DNA of 49,551 bases from the NCBI GenBank assembly GCA_009784445.1, contig WRBQ01000011.1:1-49551 (forward strand), read 5' to 3'. This stretch comes from Oscillospiraceae bacterium. Its GTDB lineage: Bacteria > Bacillota > Clostridia > Oscillospirales > Acutalibacteraceae. A model generated the notes under the pieces. The model was not told the origin of the DNA and ran no database searches. It saw only the letters and a list, made by a program, of their open reading frames with translations. The position numbers were made by a program, and so were the translations under genes. Positions 1 through 9,101 of the stretch are shown piece after piece. Position 1 is the stretch's first letter, and every line of letters starts with the position of its first letter.

Positions 1-1289
1 GCGCCGCCAAAGCGAATCACCCATTGCGTGGTGATGGCCACGGCGTTGCCCAGCAGCCCGGCCAGTTTGCTCAGCGTGGTGAGCGTGCTGAACAAAATGC
101 CCTCGTTGCGTTGGCCGGTTTTCCACTCGCCATAGTCCACGGTGTCGGCCAAGGTTACGTTTTGCATCACGCCCATCACGCCGTAGCCGATGTGGCCGAG
201 AATCATGCTGAGCAAAAACGGAATGAACACGCCCGGCATGGATTGGCTAAACAGGAACATGCCTGCGCAGCCCAGCACCGGCAGCAAAAAGGCAATGCGG
301 AAAAACCGTGTGCGGCCGATATACTTGGTGGCAACAGGGAACAGGAACATGCCAATGCCGCTGGCCAAGCCCATGGCCAGATTAAACACACCAAATTCAT
401 TGTCAGTGTATTCCGACACATGGCGGAAGAAGAAAATGCTGGCACCGTTGGTCATGTTTTGGCCAAGGTTGAACAGAATCATCACCACAACAATGGCTAG
501 GGTCTGTTTGTTGCCCCACAGGGTTTTTGCCGCAGCCACAAAGGCTTTCAGCGGATTCACACGCGGGCGAATTTCACCTTCGATACGCAATGCTGGGTTC
601 GGCTCACGCGTGGTGATTGCGCCATAAAGCGAGGTGATGACGTAAATGATGCTGGCGGCGATGGCGAAATAGCGAAACCCGCCAAACATGTGGTCACCGT
701 GAGCATAGTTGAAATCGCCGCCGCCCAGCAGGCTAACGAGGTTCATGTTGAAGGCCGTGGCAATGCCAAACACGCCGCTGAACACCCGCGGGATGGTAGA
801 CACAATGTTGCGCTCTTGGCCAGCTGGCGCAAGGGCGGGTATCATCGTCCAATAGGACACGTCCACCAAGGTGTAGGTCAGGTCCCACATCAGCCACATG
901 ATGGCAACATAGGCCACGGTGGTGGCAGCGGCGGGATTCGCAGCCATGGTTGCGGGCACACCAAACAGCAGCACGGTGGCAATGGCGTTGAGCATGGTGC
1001 CCAGCGCCCACCAAGGGCGAAACTTGCCCCAGCGGCTGCGCGTGTTGTCGATAATCGTGCCCATGATCAGGTCGCTTAAGCCATCAAAGGCTTGGCCGAA
1101 AATCATCAGCGGGGCCACGTGTTGATGGTGCATGCCCATGATGGTGGTGGTGTAGTACGGCAGCCTGCCAGTGAAACCGTTGGCCACTGACCGCCCGGTG
1201 ATGCCGATGCCATAATTGATTTTGGTGGCCCAGCTTGTCTTCAGAGATTCGTCTTGTTGGGTCACGGGAGGGTCTTGTAGTTCAGTCAT
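1..1289 (-). CDS. GPH-family (MFS) sugar:cation symporter, C-terminus beyond the window
   Basis: Cytoplasmic-membrane carrier of the glycoside-pentoside-hexuronide family, which takes up sugars or glycosides with a cation. The start is ATG at 1289, preceded by a GGAGG site; the first residues read MTELQDPPVTQQDES. About 429 residues are visible, with repeated hydrophobic segments. The family hallmark near the visible end is DYGEWKTGQRNEGI (after VTLADTV), typical of GPH transporters of the MelB/YicJ type. The reading frame runs off the left edge without a stop. It lies 27 bp downstream of the GH31 gene on the same strand, so the pair is probably one operon in which the symporter imports the sugar or oligosaccharide the glycosidase acts on. 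The substrate cannot be read from the sequence. Confidence 0.88.
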   Translation of the reverse strand, partial: MTELQDPPVTQQDESLKTSWATKINYGIGITGRSVANGFTGRLPYYTTTIMGMHHQHVAPLMIFGQAFDGLSDLIMGTIIDNTRSRWGKFRPWWALGTMLNAIATVLLFGVPATMAANPAAATTVAYVAIMWLMWDLTYTLVDVSYWTMIPALAPAGQERNIVSTIPRVFSGVFGIATAFNMNLVSLLGGGDFNYAHGDHMFGGFRYFAIAASIIYVITSLYGAITTREPNPALRIEGEIRPRVNPLKAFVAAAKTLWGNKQTLAIVVVMILFNLGQNMTNGASIFFFRHVSEYTDNEFGVFNLAMGLASGIGMFLFPVATKYIGRTRFFRIAFLLPVLGCAGMFLFSQSMPGVFIPFLLSMILGHIGYGVMGVMQNVTLADTVDYGEWKTGQRNEGILFSTLTTLSKLAGLLGNAVAITTQWVIRFGG

Positions 1290-1316
1290 AGCTTAACCTC
1301 CATAAAATTTTTGCTG

Positions 1317-3443
1317 TTAGCAGCCGCAAGAAACAAAGCGCACGTTAATGCCGATGCCGCTTGTGCCATCTTGGTGGGCAATCCACAAGTTGCCTGCGTT
1401 GTCTACGTAGTAGCCTAGCCCGGTTGCGCGCAGGTCATCAAGAGAGCTTGCCGCCGCCAGTGCTGTGCCGTCGTCCAAGGTGATTGCACGTGGCGAGCAA
1501 AAGTCAAACACGCGGAAGATGATGTCGCGCTCGGTGGGGTCCATGGTGATGTGCAGGTTGTTGCGCGTCATGGTGTAGTTGATCATCGCACCGCGCTGGC
1601 CTTCTTCAAACAAACCAAAGCGGTTGCTGCCTTGCACTGGGTAGATATAAATGGTGGTGTAGTTGCAGAACACTAGCGGTGCGCCCACAGGTACATCAAG
1701 CAGATTGATACGTGGGATGATGGCGCCTTCGCGGATGAACACGGGCATGACGTCGTAGCTGAAATGTAGCACGTGCATGCTGCCGCCGCGGAACACTTGC
1801 GTTTCGTCAAACAGATAAATCCAGTTGCTGCCACGAGGGAAGATAATGCGGCGGTAGTGCCCGCTGTAATCGCCCTGCTGCACGATGGGTGCCACGAAAA
1901 TTTCGTCGCCCAGCATATATTGATAGTAGCCGAAGGCAGGGCGCACGGTGGGCTGGCGGCGTTCGTAGCTGAACATGACTTGGCTGGCGATGTAGGGCTG
2001 CAAGTTGGTGTGCATGATGGCGAAATCGCGGTAAATGGCCACGATGTCAATGTCATGCTCCGCCAGCAGCTGCGGGTAGAAATCGTTGAAGCGGAAGGGG
2101 CGGTGTTCGGTGTATATAGCAAGCTCCGTGTTGCCGTCGGGGGTAAGAAACTCACGCGGGACTTCGCGCAGCGTGCTTTCCATTTCCATTAGCGTGCTGA
2201 ATGCGCCCAGTTGTGCCCAACGGATGAACACGTCCCAAGGGTTATCATATGGCCCGCCGCGGAAGCCGCCGATGTCGCTGCCCACATTGACATAGTTAAA
2301 CATGGACGACGCAAAAATGTTGTTGAGCGCCGCACGCATGCCGCGCCAGTCGTTGTCTTGGTCGCCTGCCCAAGCTAGGAAGTTGCCTTCACGCGGGGCA
2401 AAGCGAAACGGCACGCCCGCACGGAATGGATAGTCGTCAATGGCGCGCACCTTGGCCACGGCGCCGAAATTCTCCCAAGAATAATCAATCCAGTGGCGGT
2501 AGGCGGCGTACTTATAAGAACGCCAGCCGATGAGCCGTCCTTCGTGGTTGATGGCCGGCAGCAGCGTGGCTACGTATGGGTCAGTGCCATCTACTTTCCA
2601 GCCACTCAAGCCCATGTTCAGCACGTTGTCTAGCTGATCTTCCCACCAGTCTACAGCAGCGGGGTTGGTGTAATCCAGCAGCGAACCATAGGTGCGGAAA
2701 GTGTAGTTGCTGTGGCTGCCCCACCAGCTTACCAGCTGGCCCTCGTTCATGAAATAACTGGTGCAGGGAATGACCATGGGGAAGTTGTGCTCGGCGGCCC
2801 ATTCAAGGCGGTCTTGATAGATGCCGGTGAAGCCATCGGCTTCAGTGCCAATGCGCACGGGCCCCCAGTGGTTGGGCGAGTTGGTGTTGACCATGCCGGT
2901 GCCCCAAGCAAGCACTTCAATGCCCATGGCGTTGAAGTATTCAATGAACCCCGGGCCTTCGTTGGGCACGCCGTTATGTTGTGCATACCACTCCTCAAAA
3001 AAGCAGCAATAACGCACTGGGCAGGGAATGTAAGAACCAACGGAGTCTACCACATTGTTGTAGCCATCGCGCTGCATGCTGCGCTCGCCGTTGAGACCAG
3101 TTTCGCTGCGCTGCAAGGCACGCGCGGTGCGGCAATCTTCGCGCGGCAGATGGCGTTGTGTCCAGGTGTGTGTGCTGGCCTCCCATGGGCGGTCGATGAT
3201 AATGGCAGCCACGGGGATGCCCGCTGCCTGCATATCATGCACCCAGTCTTTGATGGTTTCGCAGTAGCCAACGTTTTCCCAAATCCAGTGTGAGTGAATC
3301 CACACGGGGTAAGATAATGGCTCTAGACTTGGCGGCAGCCGGTTGAGGGCTACATCCCAGCCCATGCCGCCGAAAATGCTGGTGAAGAACACAATCACCG
3401 CGGTGATGATGCGCGACAACGGAAACAACAAGGTTGGTAGCAT
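1317..3443 (-). CDS. Glycoside hydrolase family 31 (alpha-glucosidase/alpha-xylosidase type), N-terminal domain missing
   Basis: Predicted retaining alpha-glycosidase, 708 aa. ATG at 3443 is chosen because GGAGG lies 7 nt upstream; an in-frame ATG nine codons earlier has no such site. Residues about 12-30 are hydrophobic (IITAVIVFFTSIFGG), a signal peptide or membrane anchor. The catalytic barrel begins almost at once (PVWIHSHWIWENVGY, about residue 46). The nucleophile is probably Asp285 in GWKVDGTDPY, the acid/base Asp361 in WAGDQDNDW, and the usual substrate-binding motif is GSDIGGF near 389. GH31 enzymes normally carry a roughly 200-residue beta-sandwich before the barrel, and here it is absent; C-terminal beta domains are present. 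Its own sigma-A promoter lies just upstream and the GPH transporter follows. Substrate (glucoside, xyloside, galactoside) is undetermined. Confidence 0.87.
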   Translation of the reverse strand: MLPTLLFPLSRIITAVIVFFTSIFGGMGWDVALNRLPPSLEPLSYPVWIHSHWIWENVGYCETIKDWVHDMQAAGIPVAAIIIDRPWEASTHTWTQRHLPREDCRTARALQRSETGLNGERSMQRDGYNNVVDSVGSYIPCPVRYCCFFEEWYAQHNGVPNEGPGFIEYFNAMGIEVLAWGTGMVNTNSPNHWGPVRIGTEADGFTGIYQDRLEWAAEHNFPMVIPCTSYFMNEGQLVSWWGSHSNYTFRTYGSLLDYTNPAAVDWWEDQLDNVLNMGLSGWKVDGTDPYVATLLPAINHEGRLIGWRSYKYAAYRHWIDYSWENFGAVAKVRAIDDYPFRAGVPFRFAPREGNFLAWAGDQDNDWRGMRAALNNIFASSMFNYVNVGSDIGGFRGGPYDNPWDVFIRWAQLGAFSTLMEMESTLREVPREFLTPDGNTELAIYTEHRPFRFNDFYPQLLAEHDIDIVAIYRDFAIMHTNLQPYIASQVMFSYERRQPTVRPAFGYYQYMLGDEIFVAPIVQQGDYSGHYRRIIFPRGSNWIYLFDETQVFRGGSMHVLHFSYDVMPVFIREGAIIPRINLLDVPVGAPLVFCNYTTIYIYPVQGSNRFGLFEEGQRGAMINYTMTRNNLHITMDPTERDIIFRVFDFCSPRAITLDDGTALAAASSLDDLRATGLGYYVDNAGNLWIAHQDGTSGIGINVRFVSCGC

Positions 3444-3472
3444 AACTTCGCCTCCATATCGTGAATACATTC

Positions 3473-3502
3473 ATTATACCGTATAATATGGCAGCTTGTC
3501 AA
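3473..3502 (-). promoter_or_regulatory. Sigma-A promoter of the GH31-transporter operon
   Basis: On the minus strand, TTGACA (3502-3497) and TATAAT (3478-3473) are separated by 18 bp, about 30 bp upstream of the GH31 start. No obvious catabolite-control (cre) palindrome was recognised. Confidence 0.75.
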
Positions 3503-3572
3503 GCGGAAAATGTGGGTTGTGTGAACAAGCTGTGGATTTTTTTGCAACATGCGTATAAAATTTCGCAAACTC

Positions 3573-3601
3573 TTTACAAGCCTAGATAAATGTGGTATAA
3601 T
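3573..3601 (+). promoter_or_regulatory. Sigma-A promoter of the citrate synthase operon
   Basis: TTTACA (3573-3578) and TATAAT (3596-3601) with a 17-bp spacer. The ATG of citrate synthase is at 3633 behind GGGAGGAGG, so translation cannot start at the upstream in-frame codons that overlap this promoter. Confidence 0.85.
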
Positions 3602-3632
3602 AGGTGAACTATCATGGGAGGAGGCATTTTAT

Positions 3633-4976
3633 ATGGACGCCTCAAACTTGCAACACCTCAGCGCGCTGGCGCTGAAACATAACCGCATTGACCCGCAACA
3701 ATACCAAGACAACAACGTCTTCACCGGCTTGCGCAACAAGCAAGGCGAAGGCGTGCTAACAGGCTTAACCAAAGTGTCTACCATCACCTCGGCGCAAACA
3801 GTCAATGGCAAACGCGTGCCCTGCGAGGGCGAACTGCGCTACCGCGGCATTGATGTGCGTGATTTGTGCGCGGGCTTTTTGCAGGCCGGCCGCTTGGGCT
3901 TTGAAGAAACCGCCTATCTGCTGCTGTTTGGCGAGCTGCCCACGGCTGCAGAGCTGTGTGATTTCAATGCACTGCTGGGCGGGCAATGCCAGTTGCCCAT
4001 CAATTTTGTGCGCGATGTCATCATGAAAGCACCCCGGCGCGACATGATGAACATGCTATCTCGCTCAGTGTTAACTTTGGGTGCGTATGATGATGAAGCC
4101 GACGATACGTCTATTCCCAATGTGCTGGCGCAAAGCTTGCGGTTAATAAGCGTGTTTCCCCTGCTGGCAGTGTATGGCTACCATTGTTACAATCACATGC
4201 ACAATGAGTCCAGCTTATACATCCACCGGCCCGACCCTGCCCTTTCCACCGCCGAAAATATTTTGCGTATGCTGCGGCCAGATATGGCATATAGTCCCAT
4301 TGAAGCGCAAATATTAGACTTAGCCCTTGTGCTGCACATGGAACACGGCGGCGGTAACAATTCTTCATTTACCACACACGTGGTGTCGTCGTCAGGCACA
4401 GATACGTACTCCACAATTGCAGCGGCGCTGGGCAGCCTCAAAGGACCCAAACACGGCGGCGCGAACATTAAAGTGGTGCAGATGATGGAAGACCTCAAGG
4501 CCAGCGTGGCTGACACCACCAGCGAAGCGCAAGTGCGTGCTTATTTGGAAAAACTCCTAGACAAAGAGGCCTTTGATGGCAAGGGTCTAGTTTATGGCAT
4601 GGGGCATGCCGTGTATTCGCTCAGCGACCCGCGCGCGGATTTATTTAAGCAGTTCACCATGCAATTGGCGGCCGAAAAAGAAGAGCATGCCGAGTTTAAT
4701 CTTTACGAAATGGTGGAGCGGCTTGCGCCCGAACTCATTGCCGAAAAGCGCAAGATTTACAAAGGTGTGTCGCCAAATGTAGACTTTTACTCGGGCTTCG
4801 TGTATCGCGTGCTGCGTATTCCCGAGGAGCTATATACTCCCCTGTTTGCCATTGCGCGCATTGTGGGCTGGAGCGCGCACCGCTTGGAGGAACTCATTAA
4901 CCAAAACAAAATCATCCGCCCGGCTTATCAAAGCGTGATGGACGCACAGGACTACGTACCTGTGGAGGAGCGATAA
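3633..4976 (+). CDS. Citrate synthase
   Basis: Condenses acetyl-CoA and oxaloacetate to citrate, 447 aa, cytoplasmic. The start is set by the GGGAGGAGG site 8 nt before ATG and by the promoter. Signature segments are HMEHGGGNNSSFTTHVVSSS (active-site His region), GSLKGPKHGGAN, GMGHAVYSLSDPRA (second active-site His) and SPNVDFYSGFVY (catalytic Asp). The GHAVY form instead of GHRVY is common in a Firmicutes branch of the family. The gene heads a close-packed run with the next two genes (4-bp gaps). Together with the isocitrate dehydrogenase at 13441-14889 it would serve the oxidative branch to 2-oxoglutarate; a 2-methylcitrate synthase role is less likely because no prp genes are nearby. Confidence 0.95.
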   Translation: MDASNLQHLSALALKHNRIDPQQYQDNNVFTGLRNKQGEGVLTGLTKVSTITSAQTVNGKRVPCEGELRYRGIDVRDLCAGFLQAGRLGFEETAYLLLFGELPTAAELCDFNALLGGQCQLPINFVRDVIMKAPRRDMMNMLSRSVLTLGAYDDEADDTSIPNVLAQSLRLISVFPLLAVYGYHCYNHMHNESSLYIHRPDPALSTAENILRMLRPDMAYSPIEAQILDLALVLHMEHGGGNNSSFTTHVVSSSGTDTYSTIAAALGSLKGPKHGGANIKVVQMMEDLKASVADTTSEAQVRAYLEKLLDKEAFDGKGLVYGMGHAVYSLSDPRADLFKQFTMQLAAEKEEHAEFNLYEMVERLAPELIAEKRKIYKGVSPNVDFYSGFVYRVLRIPEELYTPLFAIARIVGWSAHRLEELINQNKIIRPAYQSVMDAQDYVPVEER

Positions 4977-4980
4977 ATTT

Positions 4981-5241
4981 ATGCTGCTTTCGATGATTTT
5001 GATTAGCGTGGTGGGGCTGCTGCTTTCGTGGGAATACAAAGGTGAGCGTTATCGCATGGTGATAATGCTGTGTCGCATTGTTTCCATTGCGGTGGCTGCT
5101 GCGGCGGCCGTGGGCATGATTGTTGGCTACCCGCCTGGCGATGACGATATTGATGGCGTGATGATTGCCTTAGGCGTTGTGGCCATTGCCGCAAACCTGC
5201 CGCTTGCGACTATCGGACTGAAACGAAACAAGAAAGAGTGA
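4981..5241 (+). CDS. Small membrane protein of unknown function
   Basis: 86 aa with about three hydrophobic stretches: residues 1-15, 24-45 (VIMLCRIVSIAVAAAAAVGM) and 59-80. The C-terminus is basic (KRNKKE). The start ATG follows GGAGGAG in the end of citrate synthase, 4 bp after its stop, and the stop is 4 bp before uppP, so it is almost certainly co-translated with both. I do not recognise the family. Position suggests a role linked to the membrane, but nothing in the sequence ties it to citrate synthase or UppP activity. Confidence 0.7.
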   Translation: MLLSMILISVVGLLLSWEYKGERYRMVIMLCRIVSIAVAAAAAVGMIVGYPPGDDDIDGVMIALGVVAIAANLPLATIGLKRNKKE

Positions 5242-5245
5242 TGCT

Positions 5246-6079
5246 ATGACTTGGGCACAAGCGTTGATTTTAGGCTTGGTGCAAGGGCTAACAGAATTCC
5301 TGCCGGTGTCATCCAGCGGGCATTTGGTGATATTCAATCACCTGTTCGGTGAATACGGCGGCGGCGATTTGACTTTCACTGTGTTTTTGCATTTTGCCAC
5401 ACTGGTGAGTGTGTTTATTATGTTTTGGCGTGACATCTGGATGCTCATTCGTGAATTTTTCGCGCTGCTAGGCGATGTTTTCCGCGGCAAGTTTCACTTC
5501 AACACGCCGGAACGCCGATTTTTGCTCATGGTCATCATTGGTACGATTCCCGCGGGCCTAGTGGGCATGGCCATCAGTCTGCTCAACTTCACGCATGTGC
5601 TGGAAAACATCTTTGTGGTGGCGGCGTTTTTGCTGGTGACCGCAGCACTCATGTTCAGCGTGGATAAACTGTTCGCCAAGCGTGCGCAGTTTGACCAAGC
5701 TAGGGCGCCCTACAAAAGTGCATGGATTGTGGGTATCATGCAGGGCATTGCGATTTTCCCGGGGCTTTCGCGCAGTGGCAGCACGATTTTCGGCGGCGCG
5801 GTGGCTGGGCTGCAAAAAGACTTCGCTGTGCGTTATGCTTTCATCTTGTCCATTCCTGCGATTTTGGGTGCGGGGCTGCTTGAGGGCGTTTCGGCGGTGC
5901 AGCATGGCCTTGAGTTCCACGCGCTGAACTGGACCGTGGGTTTTGTGGCCGCGGCGCTCAGCGGCATTTTGGCCATTTCGGTCATCAAGCTGCTGATTCG
6001 CAAACGCAAGTTTTATCTGTTTGGGTTTTACTGTGTGGCGGCGGCCATTGCGGCTTTCGTCATTGGACTATCAATATAA
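5246..6079 (+). CDS. uppP: Undecaprenyl-diphosphatase (UppP/BacA)
   Basis: Integral-membrane phosphatase, 277 aa, that recycles undecaprenyl diphosphate to the monophosphate carrier used for peptidoglycan and other wall polymers; it also confers some bacitracin tolerance. Both family motifs are present: GLVQGLTEFLPVSSSGHL near the N-terminus (the QGxTEFLPVSSSGH catalytic segment) and GIMQGIAIFPGLSRSGSTI in the middle (the PGxSRSG segment). Length fits the family (about 270). It starts 4 bp after the small membrane protein, with a weak purine-rich site, and is followed 17 bp later by rubrerythrin. Confidence 0.96.
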   Translation: MTWAQALILGLVQGLTEFLPVSSSGHLVIFNHLFGEYGGGDLTFTVFLHFATLVSVFIMFWRDIWMLIREFFALLGDVFRGKFHFNTPERRFLLMVIIGTIPAGLVGMAISLLNFTHVLENIFVVAAFLLVTAALMFSVDKLFAKRAQFDQARAPYKSAWIVGIMQGIAIFPGLSRSGSTIFGGAVAGLQKDFAVRYAFILSIPAILGAGLLEGVSAVQHGLEFHALNWTVGFVAAALSGILAISVIKLLIRKRKFYLFGFYCVAAAIAAFVIGLSI

Positions 6080-6096
6080 TTTTAAGGAGAAACAGC

Positions 6097-6630
6097 ATGA
6101 ACATCAAAGGAACAAAGACCGAGCAAAACCTGCGTGACGCATTTGCGGGTGAATCGCAAGCACGCAATATGTACACCTATTTTGCCAGCAAAGCCAAAAA
6201 AGACGGCTTTGTGGAAATTTCCCAAATTTTTGAGGCAACTGCCAACAACGAAAAAGAGCACGCGAAAATCTGGTTTAAACTGCTGCAAGAGGGCGGCGAA
6301 ATCGGCACCACACTGGACAACCTTCTCTCCGCCGCCGCAGGTGAACACCACGAAACTGCCGAGATGTATCCCACCATGGCAAAAGAGGCCCGCGAAGAAG
6401 GCTTTGAAGCCATCGCCGTGCTGTTTGACCAAGTTGGTGCCATTGAAAAACACCACGAAATGCGCTACCGCAAGCTGGCCGAGCAAGTGAAAAACGGCAC
6501 CGTCTTCACCAGCGAAGACGCCAACACCGCTTGGGAATGCGGCAACTGTGGTCATGTGCACGTTGGTGCCGAGGCAGTGAACACCTGCCCCGTGTGCCGC
6601 CATCCCAAGGCTTATTTCTTCGCTAGATGA
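6097..6630 (+). CDS. rbr: Rubrerythrin
   Basis: 177-aa non-haem iron peroxidase that reduces hydrogen peroxide in anaerobes. The N-terminal ferritin-like four-helix domain shows the diiron ligands in ExxH contexts (AGESQARNMY, NNEKEHAKIW, EAIAVLFDQVGAIEKHHEMR). The C-terminal rubredoxin-like domain has two CxxC pairs, CGNCG and CPVC, ending HPKAYFF as in classical rubrerythrins. A good ribosome site (AAGGAG) precedes the ATG. It is the last gene of the citrate synthase run; a strong hairpin lies about 50 bp downstream. Confidence 0.96.
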   Translation: MNIKGTKTEQNLRDAFAGESQARNMYTYFASKAKKDGFVEISQIFEATANNEKEHAKIWFKLLQEGGEIGTTLDNLLSAAAGEHHETAEMYPTMAKEAREEGFEAIAVLFDQVGAIEKHHEMRYRKLAEQVKNGTVFTSEDANTAWECGNCGHVHVGAEAVNTCPVCRHPKAYFFAR

Positions 6631-6925
6631 TAGTCGGGCTTTGTGCTCCGCACCCCTCCCTCATCCACTGCGGTGGGAGCTCCCTCTATCAGAGGGAGCC
6701 GGGGCTTGCTTTTTGTGATTTCACAAATAATCCACCGCGAAGCGGCTAGGTTTTTTGTTCTTTCATCAACCACCCCCGCCTGCACGCCTGCGACGTGCTT
6801 TCCTCCCCCAAGGGGGAGGCCTTGGCAACACCTTAGGATTATCATAAACCATTCACCGCGGAGCGGCATAAGTTTTTTTGGTTCTTTTTTTGCAAAAAAA
6901 GAACAAGAAAAACCAGGAGGTTACA
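6631..6925 (+). repeat. Gene-free stretch filled with short palindromic repeats
   Basis: No credible coding region. It holds a perfect 9-bp stem with a 3-nt loop at 6679-6699 (GCTCCCTCT/AGAGGGAGC) followed by TTTTT at 6710, which could terminate the rbr transcript; a second palindrome at 6802-6819 (CCTCCCC/GGGGAGG); and two related short motifs, CCACCGCGAAGCGGCTAGG at 6732 and a CACCGCGGAGCGGC motif near 6853, each followed by a T-run and TTCTTT. The same GC-rich words recur near 9392 and 13402. This looks like a REP-like intergenic repeat cluster. Confidence 0.6.
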
Positions 6926-7336
6926 ATGGCAAAGGTATTGAGAACAGAGGGCATGGGGCGTTGCATTGGCTGCTTCAGCTGCATGTTGATGTGCGCGGGG
7001 GTGAACCGCAAGAATCACTCTACCAGCCGCAGCGCAATTGCGGTGCAAACTCGCGGCGGCATGAGCGGAAAGTTCGTGGCCGTGGTGTGCCAAGCATGCC
7101 GCGAGCCCAAGTGTGCGCAGGCCTGCCCGGCTGACGCACTGCTGCTACGCAAGGGTGGCGGTGTAACCGTGGACGAAGACAAGTGTATCAGTTGCCGCCA
7201 ATGTGCGGACGCATGCACCGCGCAGGTTATTCGCTGGGATGATGATGTTAACGCGCCGATTATCTGTCGGCATTGCGGGGCGTGCACGCGTTTTTGCCCG
7301 CACAATTGCCTTGCGATGGAAGATGTGGAGGATTAG
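6926..7336 (+). CDS. Four-cluster 4Fe-4S ferredoxin, partner subunit of the aldehyde oxidoreductase
   Basis: 136-aa electron carrier. ATG at 6926 follows AGGAGG. Four Cys groups are visible: CIGCFSCMLMC (residues 13-23), CQACREPKCAQACP, CISCRQCADAC and CRHCGACTRFCP, enough for about four [4Fe-4S] clusters, as in DmsB/HycB-type subunits. It ends 4 bp before the aldehyde:ferredoxin oxidoreductase, an arrangement typical of tungsten enzymes that pass electrons through a dedicated polyferredoxin. It probably takes electrons from the W-pterin enzyme and hands them to ferredoxin or another acceptor. Confidence 0.88.
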   Translation: MAKVLRTEGMGRCIGCFSCMLMCAGVNRKNHSTSRSAIAVQTRGGMSGKFVAVVCQACREPKCAQACPADALLLRKGGGVTVDEDKCISCRQCADACTAQVIRWDDDVNAPIICRHCGACTRFCPHNCLAMEDVED

Positions 7337-7340
7337 CGAC

Positions 7341-9101
7341 ATGATATACGAAAAATTTATTCGCGTGCTCTATATCGACATGACGGCGCAAAGCTCACGC
7401 GTGGAAGAACGCGAGGATTTGATGCCCTATCTGGGCGGCGTTGGCATTGGCGTGAAACTGCTTGAGGAAAACATGCGGCCCGATCTCCCTCCCCTAGCGC
7501 CCGAGCAGCCGATGATCCTAGCCATGGGTGCGCTGAGCACGGTTTTCCCGGTGATTACCAAAACGGCGGCGCTGTTTGTGTCGCCGCTGACGGGTGAGTT
7601 GGGCGAAAGCTATGCCGGTGGTCGGCTGGCCTTTGCCATGCAGCAAGCTGGTTATGACGCGCTTGTCATCACCGGCCGCGCGACACAGCCTTTCTATCTT
7701 GCTATTGACGAACACGGCGTGAAATTCCGTGATGCACGCCCGTTGTGGAACACGAATCGTGACGATGCAGGGCGATATATCCGCGACAATGAGCCACATG
7801 CGCGTGGGAAACGCTCGATTGTGCGCATTGGACAAGCGGGCGAAAACGAAGTGGCTTACGCCTGCGTGACCGTTGATCGCTATCGCCATTTTGGTCGCTT
7901 GGGGCTGGGTGCTGTGTTTGGCTCCAAGTTGCTTAAGGCCATTCACATTTCGGGTGAGCGTAGCATGCCCGTGCGCGACTTTAAGCAATATTTCGGCGTG
8001 TTTCGCCAGCTATATGCCACGGCACACAAGCCCGGCGGCGTGATGAGCAAATACCATGACCAAGGCACGCCGATTAACATTGAGGCGCTCAACGCCATTG
8101 GCGGGCTGCCCACGCGCAACCTGCAAACCACCCGCGTGGACGATGCGGCGACGATCAGCGGCGAAGCTTTTGCCGAAAATGATCTGGTGCGTAAGCAAGC
8201 CTGTGTAGGCTGCCCGGTGGGCTGCATTCACATTGCGCAATATCGCCGCGCATTTGCCGAGGGTTACGAATACGAAACCCACGGCGTGAGCTATGACTAT
8301 GAGCTGTTGTTTGCGCTGGGCACTTTTGTGGATCTCAAAGAGCGGCAGGATATTCTTGCGCTGATTCACGAAGTGGAAGTCTGCGGACACGATGCCATGA
8401 GCGCAGGCGTAGCACTGGGCTGGGCTTGCGAAATGTTCGACCGCGGGCTGATTAACGTGGAAGAACACACCCTCATCCCCGTGAAATTTGGCGATGTAGA
8501 TAGCCTGCGGCAGGCACTGCGCTACATTGCCTCGGCCGAAAATGATTTCTATCGTGCGCTGGGTAAAGGCGTGAAACACGTAGCCGAAATCTACGGTGGC
8601 GCGGATTTCGCCATGCAACTGGGCGGTAACGAAATGCCCGGCTACCACACCGGCTATGGCAGTGTGGTGGGCGTAGTCTTGTCGGCACGGCACTCGCACT
8701 TATGCAACGCGGGCTATTCCATCGACCAAGCTTTGCAGCCCGGCGAACCCATTGAACCAACCGTGGTGGCGAAAAAGCTCTTGGATGAAGAACTGGAGCG
8801 CTGCATGCTCAACAGCCTAGTGATTTGCTTGTTTGCCCGCAAGGTTTATGACCGCGACACCGTGAAAAAATGCTTTGCTGCCGTTGATCGTGACATGAGC
8901 GACGATGAACTTGATGACATTGCGCGGCGCATTTTTGCCACCAAAGTGCGCATCAAACGTGCGCTGGGTTATGATAACCAGCAGGTGAAAATCCCCAAGC
9001 GATTCTTCGAAACGCCCACCTCCTACGGCAAGCTTGACGAAAACACTGCCAATGAAATCATCGCCGAGTTCAACAAATTAGTCGACGAGGTGCAGCCGTG
9101 A
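7341..9101 (+). CDS. Aldehyde:ferredoxin oxidoreductase (tungsten-pterin enzyme)
   Basis: 586 aa, cytoplasmic. Oxidises aldehydes to acids, or reduces acids, with ferredoxin using a tungsto-bispyranopterin and one [4Fe-4S] cluster. ATG at 7341 lies 4 bp after the ferredoxin stop. The cluster cysteines are C288, C291 and C295 in ACVGCPVGCIH and C496 in NSLVICLFARK, positions very close to those of the archaeal archetype. The family N-terminus (LYIDMT, GGVGIGVKLL, then GPLTG-like SPLTGELGESYAGGR) is intact. The stop overlaps the start of a MoaD-like gene (GTGA). The aldehyde substrate is unknown; the acyl-CoA synthetase at 10740 could activate the acid product, but that is inference. Confidence 0.93.
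   Translation: MIYEKFIRVLYIDMTAQSSRVEEREDLMPYLGGVGIGVKLLEENMRPDLPPLAPEQPMILAMGALSTVFPVITKTAALFVSPLTGELGESYAGGRLAFAMQQAGYDALVITGRATQPFYLAIDEHGVKFRDARPLWNTNRDDAGRYIRDNEPHARGKRSIVRIGQAGENEVAYACVTVDRYRHFGRLGLGAVFGSKLLKAIHISGERSMPVRDFKQYFGVFRQLYATAHKPGGVMSKYHDQGTPINIEALNAIGGLPTRNLQTTRVDDAATISGEAFAENDLVRKQACVGCPVGCIHIAQYRRAFAEGYEYETHGVSYDYELLFALGTFVDLKERQDILALIHEVEVCGHDAMSAGVALGWACEMFDRGLINVEEHTLIPVKFGDVDSLRQALRYIASAENDFYRALGKGVKHVAEIYGGADFAMQLGGNEMPGYHTGYGSVVGVVLSARHSHLCNAGYSIDQALQPGEPIEPTVVAKKLLDEELERCMLNSLVICLFARKVYDRDTVKKCFAAVDRDMSDDELDDIARRIFATKVRIKRALGYDNQQVKIPKRFFETPTSYGKLDENTANEIIAEFNKLVDEVQP

Noticed and set aside
24-1125. Plus-strand open frames at the left end
   Set aside because: They are antisense shadows of the GPH transporter, whose minus-strand protein has family motifs and a ribosome site.
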